NCBI RefSeq assembly: GCF_019175285.1
Contig: NC_056528.1
Location: 14,661,474-14,725,473 of the forward strand
From: Sceloporus undulatus
Taxonomy: Eukaryota > Chordata > Lepidosauria > Squamata > Phrynosomatidae
Length of the DNA stretch: 64,000 nucleotides
Direction of reading: 5' to 3'
Below are positions 1 to 11,272 of the stretch, piece by piece. The position numbers and the translations under genes are program-made. Each line of letters begins with the position of its first letter. Within the stretch, counting starts at the first letter, position 1. The notes beneath the pieces were generated by a model. That model made no database searches. It saw only the letters and a program-made list of their open reading frames with translations, and was not told where the DNA came from.

Positions 1-30
1 GTTGTTGTTGTTGTTGTTGTTGTTGTTGTG
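1..30. repeat. (GTT)n microsatellite with SINE-tail-like edge
   Basis: Ten GTT units run into TGTGTGCCTTCAA, which resembles the reverse complement of the SINE tail seen elsewhere in the window. It may be the end of a SINE cut by the window edge. Confidence 0.7.
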
Positions 31-427
31 TGCCTTCAATGAATAGGCATTCTCTTGCACCTTGTTCTTAGCAATTGACAACCTATGCTCTCCATAGACA
101 ACCATCACTCCTATCTCTCCATTCTCTGCCTGGGAGTGAGAATTCAATTTCACTTCACATTTGGTAAGCATTGTTTTCTGTGGGTTTTTTTGAGCTATGA
201 GGCCATGTTCTAGAAGAGTTTATTCTTGACGTTTCACCAGCATCTGTGGAAGGCATCTTCAGAGGTTGGTGGCATGGAAGAGGGTGTGGAATTAACTTAG
301 AGGGATTTCCATCACACACACAGCCTCCCAAAGATCTATCCCCCCCCCCACAGAGAAGAACAACTCAACTGCAAAACCATCGTTCTTTTCACCACCACCA
401 CCTTGAGAATCATTTTTATCTTTCCTT

Positions 428-622
428 AGAGGAAAAGAGATTCCAGCTCAACATTAGGAAGAAGGTCCTGACAGTAAGAGCTGTTAAACAGTGGAACACA
501 CTCCTTTGGAAATATGGTGGAGTCTCCTTCTTTGGAGGTCTTTAAACAGAGGATGGATGGTCATCTGTTGGGGATGCTTTGATGGTGTCCTCCTGCATGG
601 CAAAATGGGATTGGACTGGATG
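428..622 (+). mobile_element. CR1-like LINE, 3' end fragment
   Basis: The fragment carries the typical CR1 C-terminal and 3' segment: a stretch reading KRFQLNIRKKVLTVRAV, then GTGGAACACACTCC, GGAGTCTCCTTCTTTGGAGG and GGTTGGA-like ends. It sits inside the foldback element. It is 5'-truncated, as most CR1 copies are. Confidence 0.8.
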
Positions 623-649
623 AGTTTATTCCTGACGTTTCACCAGCAG

Positions 650-702
650 CTGTGGATGGCATGGAAGAGAATGCTGGCATGGAAGAGAGTGGGGGGCATA
701 AT

Positions 703-738
<36 letters not shown>

Positions 739-782
739 CACACACCCCCCCACTCTCTTCCATGCCAGCATTCTCTGAAGAT

Positions 783-813
<31 letters not shown>

Positions 814-855
814 GTATATATACCCCACTCTCTTCCATACCAGCATTCTCTGAAG

Positions 856-892
<37 letters not shown>

Positions 893-935
893 ATATACCC
901 CACTCTCTTCCATGCCAGCATTCTCTTCCATGCCA
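650..935. repeat. CA/TG-rich inverted and tandem block
   Basis: Three dinucleotide runs (707-735 TG, 783-806 AC, 857-887 AC) are separated by copies of CCACTCTCTTCCATGCCAGC. The first copy, left of the TG run, is inverted relative to the others. The block therefore combines a hairpin-capable inverted repeat with two roughly 75-bp direct repeats. Confidence 0.8.
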
Positions 936-1049
936 GCTACAGCTGTTGGCAATACGTCAGGAATAAACTCTTCTAGAGCATCACAGCCTGAAAACCCCAC
1001 CAAAAAAACCTATAGATGCCAGCAGTGAAAGCCTTTGACTCCTATGAGT

Positions 1050-1930
1050 CCATGATTCTATGATTATACCATGCCCTAGCAAGCATCTCTGTTCATCTCT
1101 GCCTTCATTTTTCCAGCCCCACCGAAAAGAAAGGGGAGAGAAATGGCAATAACCTTGGGAGTCGGATGACCTTGAGCGCTTGCAAACGCATCGTCTGTCA
1201 TCCTTTCCCGAGCTGCCTTTGGTCCAGAGCTCCTCTGTGCGTTTGCTTGGCTAAGTGCAGGCCCTGGGAATACTGCAGAGAAATATGACTCATTACGAAG
1301 CACAAGAAGGGAACCGGTTGCCATTCGAGGAGGAGAGGGAAGGTATAATATCAGCACAATGACTCAACAAGGCCTCCAATTTCGTTCTCCTCTCCCCCTT
1401 CCCTTTCCCTCCTTTCTTTTATATGTGCGCATTTCTTGGAGATTTAAAAGGTCGCCGGGAGCTAATGAACCTCGGCTAGCAAAGCTGTCTCCTGTTTGTT
1501 TGTCATTTTGAGTTTTTCTGGTTGATTAGAATCCAGCCTGGCAGCAAGGTATGAAATAACAAGCACCGGGGAGTTAGGGAGGTCACATTTTCTTCCTGGA
1601 GAAAAATGCTGAATTGACTTTTATTGGGTTTGCTGGGGGAGACTGGTTTGTCCAGAACACTATAAAGGAAGGTAGAAAAAGGAGCGAAAAATACAATTCA
1701 AGAAATGGATGTGGTTTCCCTTGTGTTCTGCGCTTCCAGACATTATCTTTCCCCACCTCTTCAATTCTTTAAACTCCCTTTCTTCCTCCTCTCCTTTCCT
1801 TTCCTCTCACTCCCTCCTTTTTTGCTTTACATTTTTACTTTTTTTAATGAATCAATCTTTCATTCATTCCTTCTCCCAATAAGAAAACTCTGCAGCTGTG
1901 TCACCTGAACCAAAGTAAATGGTGGTTGTT
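1050..1930. other. Single-copy noncoding stretch
   Basis: No repeat or gene was recognised. Positions 1440-1590 keep CpG sites and include AGCTAATGAACCTCGGC and GGTTGATTAGAATCC, which could be a conserved noncoding element. Positions 1770-1870 are pyrimidine-rich. Confidence 0.4.
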
Positions 1931-1934
1931 CTAA

Positions 1935-2208
1935 ATCAGTTGTTGTGGTTAACTGCACTCAAATCATCTCCAATCCATGTCAAACCGATGGATGAGACAT
2001 CTCCAAGACCCCTTGTCCTCCACTGCTGTGCTCAGGTCCTACAAATTCATACTTATAACCTCCTATAGAGCCCATTCATGTAGCATGTAGTCTTCTACTC
2101 CTTCTCCATCCATCCACCTCTCCTAGCATTATTATCTTTTGCAATGAGTCCTGCCTTCTCATGATGTGACCCAAAGTACGACAACCTCAGCACCTTGGCT
2201 TCTAGAAT
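1935..2208 (-). mobile_element. Bov-B (RTE) LINE, 3' end fragment
   Basis: The reverse strand matches the end of the RTE reverse-transcriptase ORF and resembles the copy at 36680-36960. Shared pieces include CCTAGCATTATTATC against CCTAGCATTATCATT, and ATGATGTGACCCAAAGTA against ATGATGCGGCCAAAGTA. It is degraded and short, and it would not encode protein. Confidence 0.7.
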
Positions 2209-3088
2209 TGTACTTGCAAATGCACATTGAAAGCAAAAACACAATTGGATGGTTCACACTTTCATGCTTTCAGACAATTCTCTGCTCGTAAATCCAAATC
2301 TAGCCATATTTCTTCCTGTGCAACTAAGGTTTTGCAAGGTTCCCTTGTCAGACCATAGATGAGACTTAGCGAACGATTCAGGTTTGGCAAAGGCTTCCTT
2401 AATTAATGTCAGATGAGCCGGAGTTATTAGCCGTAGTGCTGGCACCGCATATTGCAATGCTCTTGCCCACGGAGTTGCCTTGGATTTCTGCCCACAAGGG
2501 CAGCTGTTGCAAAATAAAACTCACCTTAATTGCTTGCAAGGCTTTCTTTGTTTTGGAAATTAAACCAAGGTGAAACTGACCAGAACATTACGAAGTCCAA
2601 GGACCAGCATGAACGCTGGAAACTGTTGAAGAGGAATATTTTCTACAAATTAAGCTTTTAGCTCAGCATGTTTAGTCGGATTCAAGTCAGGGGGACTTAT
2701 TTCCAAATAGGTGTTCTATACAATTGCAGCTTCAGGCGTGTTACTTTCACAGAAGATCTCTTCTGGGGGCTCTTTTGCTTGCCTGAATACTGGCTAAGCA
2801 TTACTTTGCTTCTAGTTAATTCAGTGCAATAGCTGGAATATTCTCCATCGCTACTTTTGGGAAGCAGCGTTCATCTCCCAGTCCAGCCAGCTTTCGTTCG
2901 TTGAAAGGAAGCTGAAGTTCTTTGCCTCAGGCAGCCAAATGTTTAGGCCAGTATTGGTCCCTAGTACTGGGAAAAGAAATGCCTGCGTTATCTTTAGTTG
3001 GAGCATTACAGATGTAGCTGCTGAGGGAGAGGCGAAATAAAGGCAGTATTCCCCTCTATAAGATTCCTGAAATTGTGCTTAAAATTGC
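2209..3088. other. Unassigned noncoding DNA
   Basis: I see no gene or clear repeat here. Confidence 0.3.
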
Positions 3089-3089
3089 A

Positions 3090-3288
3090 AATGGAGTGCA
3101 GGGTTCAATTCCCTGCTCAGCCATGGAAACCCATTGGATGACCTGGGACAAGTCACACTTTCTCAGCCTCAAGGGAGGCAATGGTAAGCAAACCTCATCT
3201 GAACAAACCTTGCCAAGAAAACCTCATGACAGGTTTGCCTTAGGGCTGCGACAAGTCGGAAACAATTTGAAGGCACACAACAACAACT
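3090..3288 (+). mobile_element. Sauria-type SINE with Bov-B-like tail, 5' incomplete
   Basis: This is the dominant SINE family in the window. The order is a tRNA-like head with the B box (here GGTTCAATTCC), a body with AAGTCACAC-TCTCAGCCTC, then a tail with AAGTCGGAAAC and GAAGGCACACAACAACAAC. The tail resembles the 3' end of Bov-B LINEs, which are the likely source of its retrotransposition machinery. In this copy the A-box part is replaced by unrelated sequence. Confidence 0.85.
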
Positions 3289-4085
3289 TTGTAGAGAAGC
3301 GTTTTGCAGAGAAGACACGGAAAATTGTTCACACACTTAGAACTCTTCTCCTTTTTGCATTCGCTATCCCTTGCCATTTTACTGGCACCTTTTCTTTAGA
3401 TGTGGTGTCATCTAAACTCTATTCCTAAACGTCTGCAAGAAGTTTGAAGTTTCCAGCTGCAATTGAGAGGAGAACAGTTGGAGCTGGAGAACTGCCACCA
3501 ATTGCAACAGCAACAAGAGCTGAGGCTCGCTATAAAGGATAAGGTACACAATTGCGTCCGGAAGGGCCGATTTAAGGCAGGGAGAATGCAATTACCCAAA
3601 TTGCAATTTAGCCGGAACATAAATCTTTCAGCGGTAATAACAACACTTAGCGCAACCACGCAGCTTTGCCGTATTCAAAGCTGAGGCAGGAATGTGTCTG
3701 TCATGAGAAGAAATGGAGGAAAAGAAGAAAAGAGACTCCCCAAAATTATTATTATTATTATTGCTTTGGCTCGGGGGAAATTATTAACCATGAAGAAAGT
3801 AGCTCTGACTGAGAGAACCACTGGATCCAATTTGCAAAAGTGGCTTGGGGACCTCTGCACAGAAGTGGTCTTTCTTTGCCCAGCCTTTCTTCTATCAACC
3901 AACCGTTCGAATTCGTCTGTAAACCAGCTGTTGAATTTGTTGTGTGGATAGGAAAAGGACAATGTAAGGGATTGCACTTTTGAGTTGTTGAAAGTCTTGG
4001 GGAGAATCCATTGACTAGATATGAGCTCTATCATGGCATGCTAGTGCTCAGGGCATCTTGAAAAGTGTGTGTATCTGTTTATTGA
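3289..4085. other. Unassigned noncoding DNA
   Basis: No gene was recognised. A short ATT run at 3746-3761 is the only obvious simple repeat. Confidence 0.3.
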
Positions 4086-4279
4086 GAACCAGCATGGCAT
4101 AGTGGTTGGACTATTCGACTATGACTCTGGAGAGAAGGGTTTGATTCCTCTCTCGGTCATGGAAACCCAGTAGGTGATCTTAGCTGGGTCACAACCTCTC
4201 GCCCCCCAAAATCCCTGTGATAGCTTCACCTTCAGGTCACCATAACATTGAAATGGCTTGAAGGCACGCAACAGCAACC
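4086..4279 (+). mobile_element. Sauria-type SINE, near full length
   Basis: The head starts CAGCATGGCATAGTGG and the tail ends GAAGGCACGCAACAGCAACC. The middle has lost part of the AAACCTCCTCTGAA segment. Confidence 0.85.
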
Positions 4280-4670
4280 TCCCAATGAAATCGTCTTTCA
4301 GTCCTCAAATTTCTCACACTGCAGAGAATGGGACATTGGAAATCATCCGCACCTAGAACTCTACTGTTTGTTTTGTCCCCATTGCCTGGGTCACTTTGCC
4401 AGCCTCTTTACACCAGGTGTCTCGGCATGTATTTCTAAAGGGTCGGCTGAAGTGTTGAATTCCTGCAATGCTAGAAATGTGAGGATGCATGGGGAATTTC
4501 ATTGGCGAAGCAGAATTGCTATTGCTGGACAATGCCAACATTTTAACTCCCTCGGCCTCTCCAACTCTAGAAACTGTGGTTCAATTCCCCACTTGGCTAT
4601 GAAAAACAACAGTTCTAGACTAGTAGTAATAACAACAGCAATAAAGCTATTAAATAAATAAAGGTAATAA

Positions 4671-4899
4671 AGCCAACATGGTGTAGTGGTCTGAGCGTTG
4701 GACTATGACTCTGGAGACCAGGGTTCGAATCCCATTTTGGCCATGGAAACCCACTGGGCAAGTCACATTCTCTCATCCTCAGGGGAAGGCAATGTCAAAC
4801 CTCCTCCAAACAAACCTTGCCACGAAACCCCTGTAATAGGTTCATCTTAGGGTTGCCATAAGTTAGAAATGGCTTGAAGGCCCACAACAACATCAACAA
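4671..4899 (+). mobile_element. Sauria-type SINE, full length
   Basis: This is one of the best preserved copies. It has an A-box-like TGGTGTAGTGG (4679-4689), a B box GGTTCGAATCC (4722-4732) and the full tail ending in ACAACAACATCAACAA. Confidence 0.92.
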
Positions 4900-6135
4900 C
4901 CCTTAGCTACTTGCTTAATCATGCCCTCATTTTGTTGTCCCCCCCCCCAATAGCTATGTCCCTGTGGATGATAGGACATCATTGAACACACTTATGGTTG
5001 GAGAGACCATAACCGTCAGCGTTCAGGAAACAGGACTTGACTTGGAAACTACAACAGATGGACAGAGGAGAGCAGAGGGAAAGAGAGAATGATCTATCCA
5101 TCTTTATGTACAGGTTGCATTTTCTGCTCTTGGAACCCATTCCCCGGGCAAAGCAACCATGTCCGACTTCTCCCTATTACCCTCCATCACTGTTCCAAAC
5201 AGCGTCAGTTCTGTTTAATAGGTTGTGTTGGAGACTGAAAAGGAAATGGAAGGCGGGAATGATGATAAGGCTCCTGAGATCTCTGGAGCTTGAATAACTT
5301 TCCCCGGCACAATTAAATGGAACAGGAAAGTTCAAATTTACCCTGCAGCAGGGATCCCAATGGGGGGAAATGCATTCTGAACTTGCAAAGCCTCAGCTTC
5401 CCTTCTCTCTTTCGCAGAGCTAGAAGGGAAAGGCCCAATCATTTGTTGGTGAGGATGGCGTGTGCGTATGTGTGTGTGTGTGTGTGTGTGTTTTAAAGTC
5501 CCCCCCAAAAAGCACCCTTCTCTGAACTTTAATGGCTTTGTTTCTCCTAGCTGCAGGCAGTGGTTCATATGCATTCCAAACGGCGCTTTGAAAGCAAATG
5601 TACCATTTTGGAAGCGATCCCACCTGAAATGCAATGACTTTCATCTGATTTCTTTTTCTTCCCCCTTGGCAGGGCCAAGAGAACTCTCATCACTTTGAGA
5701 AGATGGAGAGGTTCACCCATGCAAGGGAGATGATGGGTTGGTAAGAGATAAGAGGAGGTTGATCAATCACAACTACAACCTTGCTTCCCCTGCTGCAACC
5801 GACATCACTGGAGATCCCTGGAAGTGAGGGTTATGGATGGCCTTGGGATGGAAAGGGAGTCAGAAGGATGCTTTGCAGAGATGTTTGATAAACATGTTTC
5901 AAACTCTTCATGCTAAGGGTGGAAAGGATGCTCTCTGCTATCCATTTCCTAGCTCAGTTAGGAAGGAAAAAACCGCAGAGGTGAAAATTTTGAGTAGCAT
6001 TCACCCAGTATTTGCATATCCCAAAGTGTTTGGGGAAATCATTCTGCACAGAATTGCATAAAGAAGTGAAACATTGGCATATTTGTTGCGCAAAATGAAA
6101 TGAAACCAAAAAAAACCCCCCTTCAGTTCTGCACA
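4900..6135. other. Unassigned noncoding DNA with one GT microsatellite
   Basis: A (GT)n run lies at 5466-5492. No gene or interspersed repeat was recognised in the rest. Confidence 0.35.
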
Positions 6136-6350
6136 CACATAGTGGTTTGGGTGTTGGACTAGGACTCTGCAAGGCCAAGGTTCGCATCTCTGCTTAGCTA
6201 TGGAAACTCATTGGGAGACCTTGGTTAAGTCCCACTGTTTCTGCCCAAGAGGAAAGCAATGGCAAACCTCCTCTGAAGAAATCTTCTAGGGAAAACCCTA
6301 GAAGAGGGTCATCATAAACTGGAGTTGACCTAAAGACACATTGCAAACTC
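6136..6350 (+). mobile_element. Sauria-type SINE, diverged
   Basis: The head carries ATAGTGGTTTGGGTGTTGG and the body GGCAAACCTCCTCTGAAG. The tail is decayed (CTGGAGTTGACCTAAAGACA), which suggests an older insertion. Confidence 0.8.
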
Positions 6351-6479
6351 CTTCCATAGGCAACAGATGGGTTTCTGTGGAAAGAGAGCAACTGGCCTTT
6401 TGGTCTGACCCAACATAGTTCAATCATATAGTTGAATAAACAAATGTATTAGTTTTTGTGTCTCTAGTGCTAGATGATA

Positions 6480-6702
6480 CCCAATGTGGCATAGTAGTTG
6501 GAGTGATGGGCTATGACCCTGGAGACCAATATTCCCAGTTTGGCCATAAAACCCACTGGGTGACCTTGGACAAGTCACATGCTCTCAGCTTCAGAGGAAG
6601 GCCAGGGCAACCCTCCTGTGAACATTGCTTGCCAAGAAAACCCTATGATAGTGTCATCTTAGGGTCACCATAAGTCAGAAATGACTTGATGGTTCACAAT
6701 AA
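6480..6702 (+). mobile_element. Sauria-type SINE
   Basis: The head (GTGGCATAGTAGTTGGAG), body and tail (ATAAGTCAGAAATGACTTGA) are all present. The B box is altered to ATATTCCCAG, so its internal promoter is probably dead. Confidence 0.85.
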
Positions 6703-7655
6703 GGTGCTGGATTATTAGTGTTGGGTTTTTCTGCTGTGAATATGGAGACAGTTGAGACTTTGGGCGCGACGCAAACCAAACGTGATGTGAAACTAAATTC
6801 TGATGCCGCACCCCAGTCCCAGGAACTTTTGCCAGGATCCCAGCAGTGAATGAAAGGATGGGATGGAGGGGGGTTGTTGTCTATGGAGAGCATCGCTAAG
6901 AACAAGCTGCAAGAGAATGCCTGGAACAGCAGGCAATAGGGAGAGCCTGAAGAGGGATGGACAGTCAAATAGCCAGTCCTTTGAGGGGGGCAAGACTTCA
7001 GTTGCATAGGGATAATGGCTCCGTGGCGTTGCCCTGGCAACTGTAGCATCCAAGACGAGGCAATCAAATTTGGGGAAGAATGAGATGAGAAATGACAGAG
7101 GGACTAGGGAGCCGGGATGCGCGCGGCACACGCAGCCGCCTGCAAAACGGACCCGGGTGGCGAGACGTTCTTCCGAGCAATTGCACTAAACATCATCTTC
7201 CATTTTGTCAGCTAATTACAGAACGCCGTTCCCGAGGCCACGCTCCGTCCGCCCGACTCTCCCCCTGCCTCTGTTTTCTGGACTTTGAACAGGCCTCCAA
7301 AAATGACACTCTCATTAACCTGGCTGTGTTTGATCTGTTGCTACATCTCCAGTTGGCATAAAACCAGCCGGGACTGAGCTGGCTTTTTGTGAGACACAGC
7401 GACCACGTCTTCCCTTGGTTATCCCCCCTCCCCAGCTGCCAAATATCTATTTAATTTGTAGAAAAAGCAAGCTCAATGTTATTGGGAATGCAGGTCTCTT
7501 GGACCTGAAGCTTCTTCAGGGTTCTGGGTGGGGTAACCACTCTGCACATGCTCAAGACGTGGTACTCTGTACATGCCTTTTAGGCTGTTTCAATTCACGC
7601 TGAACCCTAGCATTGGAAACTAAGTTAGGACCCTAAGGCAAGTCTAAGTTAAGCC
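6703..7655. other. Single-copy noncoding stretch, partly CpG-retaining
   Basis: Positions 7110-7390 are unusually rich in CpG for this flank (GCGCGGCACACGCAG, CCGTCCGCCCGACTC) and carry TTAACC and TAATTA cores. No open frame resembles a known protein. Confidence 0.4.
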
Positions 7656-7659
7656 TTTG

Positions 7660-8062
7660 CTGCTTTTAGGCCTGGGATGTAAATGAAGCCTTCCCTGCTA
7701 CATTAACTCGCAACGTAGCCTCATTTCGCATTAAACCGTCCCTGCTACATTACTTGCAATACGTGTGCAATAGTCACTTTGCAAATTAAGTTTTTCCTGC
7801 GACATTGGTTTACAATATGAGTGCAATAGGCACTTTGTGAATTAAGCCTTCTCTGCTACATTAATTTACAATATGAATGTAATAGCCACTTTGCAACTTA
7901 AGCTTTGCCTATTTCATTATTTTACAGTGTGTGTGCAACAGCTACTTGGCAACTGAAGCTTTCCCTGCTATATTGGTTTACAATATGAGTGCAATAGCCA
8001 CTTTGTGAATTAAACCTTCTCTGAGTGCAATGGCCCTTTTTGCAAATGAAGCCTTACCATAA
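7660..8062. repeat. About 57-bp tandem repeat, roughly six to seven copies
   Basis: Each unit contains a CTGCTACATTA-like start, TTACAATATGAGTGCAATAG, CCACTTTGCAAATTAA and GCCTT. Copies differ by many substitutions and a few indels, and the last is shortened. No coding frame is kept. The array looks old. Confidence 0.85.
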
Positions 8063-8082
8063 TAAACCTTGTCTGTTATCTT

Positions 8083-8270
8083 AGGTCCAAAGCATACTGC
8101 AGAAATAATCCAGTTTAGGATCACTCTAACTGCCCTGGTTCAGCGCTGAGACTCTGGCAGAGAAAGCTAAATGTCTCACAAAACTACACTTCCCAGAATT
8201 CCCTAGCACTGAGTCAGGGCAGTTAAAGGGGTCTCAAAATGGATTATTTATGCAGCGTGTTTTGGATCTC
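8083..8270. mobile_element. Palindromic MITE with long inverted ends
   Basis: This family recurs about ten times in the window. The arms read GCAGAAATAATCCAGTTT, then TTTAACTGCCATGG, then TTCTGGGATTTGTAGTTT, and are repeated inverted on the other side. Whole copies are about 185-225 bp with arms of about 85 bp. The layout fits a nonautonomous DNA transposon, but I cannot name the superfamily. This copy has both arms. Confidence 0.8.
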
Positions 8271-10600
8271 AGTATACCATAGGCCTTATATACTGTCATG
8301 TTAAATTAATATCAGACTTTTAAGTCTGGGTCTGTATAGAAAGATCTCTCCAATGGGTTTTTCCCACATTTGACTTTTAAAAAGAAACTCAAGTTCTTTC
8401 AATTCCGAATGCCAAATAAAGGTGCTGATTTTGGCACGTTCTTGTTCCAATTGAACTGAACTGAAATACCCATCCACGCTGACCAGCCAGAAATGGCAGC
8501 GAAGACAGACAACATTAAAAAAGCCAAGCGATGGGCACTTTTATCTCTAAAACCATACTGCATTTTGGAACTTAACAGGGGAAAAGAAATCTCTGGCAAT
8601 CCTAGAGATAAGCCCAAATCCACTCGGCTGAAAGAGTCAAGGGTGAGCAGACAGCCTGGTGGCTCCCTCCCAAGAAAGCAATGAACCCTTAACTACTCCG
8701 GCCGGAAGATTTGGAATGGCTTTTACTGCTATCTCTATCATTTGATTTTGTGACGGTCCTTTATCCCAGGCCATGAGTGCTAATCCCATCACAGAATCGT
8801 TTCTCTTTCTTCTTGTTTTGCACACTCCTTCTCTCCCTGCCTCCGATCCAAAAGCTAGTTCTCTTGCCACCCGTAACCGCATAAAAATCTTGCCGCAAAC
8901 AAAACTGGCCAGGAATGGAATTAATGTTGGCAGGTGTTGGCAGGTGTCTTCAAGGCAAGGTGAGGATGGAACCAGGTGCCTGAAACGTTTTGAGAAATAG
9001 GAGCATTATGGCTAGACTAAAGAAGTCAGAGCCATACATGGAAGGTTATTTGCTTTTGCCAGCTGGACCACAGGGAGGTGATTTTAATCTGAATCCTTTG
9101 CAAGCCTGGAAGAGCATCATTGTAAAATCCATCTCACCCAGAAGTAATATTTGAGTCATTAGGACACATAAAGGATTCACAATATATCCAGCAAAGAGAA
9201 AATGTAGGTGCTGCAGCCAGAGGAAGCTACTGAAGCGCTCACTAACCTCTGTTGTCCTTATCTTTTTTTCCAGGTCACCTTGTTGCTAAAGCTTGCAAAG
9301 GGGAGAGATGGTTCCTGGTGTGAATCCTGCGTGACGCCCAGGGCACCTTTCACGTTACACGGTGTTGGCCCTGTGCTTCCACTTTAAAAGCCATGCCAAA
9401 CCTTCCAACGTTTCAGGGATGAAAACCAAGACACATGTGGCCAGCAACATCAGAATATATTCATGATGGGAAAAGTGATGAATGAGGAGGTACTGCAGCA
9501 GTTTGCTTTTGCCTGAGTCTACTGCAAATCCCAGGATGTCACTGTCATGGCAGTTAACATGGAAACATAGTGCTCTGAACTGTGTAGCGTGAAAGTACCT
9601 TGATTCATAGGAAGAGATGGGTAAAAAAAATTGATTACTACTACTACTACTACTATTTTCTTATATTCCGCTTTTCTCCCAACATAGGAACTCAAAGCAG
9701 CTAATGCCTGTTTATGGTTATTAGAAATGACAAAGAGTAAGAAAACAAAACAGCATCTCACCAAACCCAATTTGAACCATCCATTTTTCCACCACTACTC
9801 CCTCCTCTCTCTATCTATCTGTCTCTAATTCCTAAAGCAACCATTTAAATACAGTCAAACCCCCATTTTTTTAATGGCATCTTTACAAAGAAAACAAATC
9901 AATAACTGGATTCAGCCAAAGGCCTCTTACGCTAGTTTCGTCTGACCTCAATGTCTCCAAATGGGGACAAAGTGGAAGCATGATGGATCCAAAGGGATGC
10001 GGTCAGATTTCTTTCTTTCCTTTTTCTCTTCCCCACTTATTTTTCTTTCCTTTCGTCCAAACCTTCTTCTTTTCTTTAGGATGAAAAATCCCACTATTCA
10101 TTTTGCCCGGTAATACCCTCCATTTATCATCCCCAAACAGAAAAATCTAATGTCCCGAAACTGTTTTTATTGCTTTCTCGACAGTTTTTTGGTTCCCCAT
10201 TCATCCGTCGTATATATATTTTTTTGATGCTTTCCTTTTTTTAAGAGAACCAAACCCAAACAATCGCGGTCGTTTTGAATGGTTCGAAGGGGGGTAATTA
10301 AGGCGATGAATTGCAAGCTGGCCTCCGGAGCGTCCTCGCAACCAGGTCCTTCATTACGCCTTTGTTGCTTTTCATAAGCCTGAGAAGGTTGTGCATATTT
10401 TCTCCAGTGCAGGTTAATTACCCTTTTATTTTCCCCGCCACCTCTTCCATTCCTTTCTTTTCACAAGCTGCTCAAGGGCTGAGAAAAGGACAAGAAATAA
10501 AAATTCAGTTCCCTAGAAACTTGTAGATATCGATGTTGGCTCAATAAAGAGCACATGGACCATTTTATCCTCACAACCAGAGCTGGCCCTACCATTAGCC
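8271..10600. other. Mostly single-copy noncoding DNA
   Basis: There is no gene. Positions 10240-10440 stand out for retained CpG and for TAATTA-type cores (GGGTAATTAAGGCGATGAA, GGTTAATTACCC), suggesting a possible conserved element. Positions 10010-10080 are pyrimidine-rich. Confidence 0.4.
9632..9705 (-). mobile_element. LINE tail (L2-like) with CTA run
   Basis: On the reverse strand the order is CTTTGAGTTCC, GGGAGAAAAGCGGAATATAA, then a trinucleotide run. This is the usual 3' end layout of vertebrate L2-type LINEs. Confidence 0.6.
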
Positions 10601-10601
10601 C

Positions 10602-11085
10602 CATAGAATCATAGAGCTGGAAGGGACCCCAAGGGGCATATAGTCTAACCCCATGCCATGGATAGTCAAGTCAGTCCAGTCTTTATTAGCAAACCCTAAG
10701 GCAGAGCAACAGCAACAATGCCAACAACAAAACCAGCCAAAGCACCTCAATAGTTATATACATCTTGCAGAACTATACACAAAGGTGTGAGCTGACCAGG
10801 CAGGTATACACAACTATAGCACTCCTGAAAGATGCCCATCCAACCTCTGTTGATGAAGGGTCTACCACCTTCCTAAGCAGTCTGTTCCACTCTTAAACAG
10901 CTTTTTACAGCTTCCTAATATTTAAGTGGAATATCTTTTCTTGTAATTTCAATCCATTGTTTCATGTTCTAGTCTCTGGAGCAGCAGAAAACAAGCTCTC
11001 TCCATCTTCTACATGACGTTCCTTCAGATATTTAAGATGCAACCTCTCAGTTGTCTCTTCTCCAAGCTAAACGTACCCAGCTCCC
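10602..11085 (-). mobile_element. CR1-like LINE 3' end, interrupted
   Basis: The CR1 3' terminus (ATAGAATCATAGAGCTGG) is followed by CATCCAACCTCTG, GGAGCAGCAGAAAACAAGC and TCTTCTCCAAGC on the reverse strand. About 137 bp at 10662-10798 is foreign to the CR1 order. It starts near CAGTCTTTATTAGC and may be a separate short insertion. Confidence 0.8.
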
Positions 11086-11091
11086 ACAAGG

Positions 11092-11272
11092 TGCATCTAC
11101 ACTGTAGTTTGACACCACTTTGACTGCCATAACTCCATCGTTCAAAATCCTGGGATTTGTAGTTTGTTGAGACACCAACACCTTTTGGCATAGAAGGCTA
11201 AAGATATTGTGATCATAGGATGGAGCTACAACACTTAAAGTGTTCCATTATTTCTAATGTAGATGAATCCGT
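11092..11272. mobile_element. Palindromic MITE, diverged
   Basis: Arms are recognisable (GTTTGACACCACTTTGACTG and ACTTAAAGTGTTCCATTATT). The outermost bases and the centre are decayed. Confidence 0.75.

Larger units (their letters stand above)
183..1010. mobile_element. Foldback DNA element with about 75-bp inverted ends
   Basis: The left end (183-258) contains TCTAGAAGAGTTTATTC and GACGTTTCACCAGC. The right end (about 935-1008) carries the reverse complement, with AATACGTCAGGAATAAACTC and TTCTAGAGC. A second inner copy of the left arm starts near 620. The interior holds a CR1 fragment (428-622) and a CA/TG-rich block, so it is a composite. The arm sequence is familiar to me from lizard interspersed repeats, but I cannot name the family. 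Confidence 0.65.

Noticed and set aside
626-1028. Overlapping 93-125-residue frames rich in Cys/Val or His/Thr
   Set aside because: They are translations of CA/TG dinucleotide runs.
4671-4760. A tRNA gene (A and B boxes present)
   Set aside because: It is the head of a SINE with body and Bov-B-like tail. No cloverleaf with paired acceptor stem was found.
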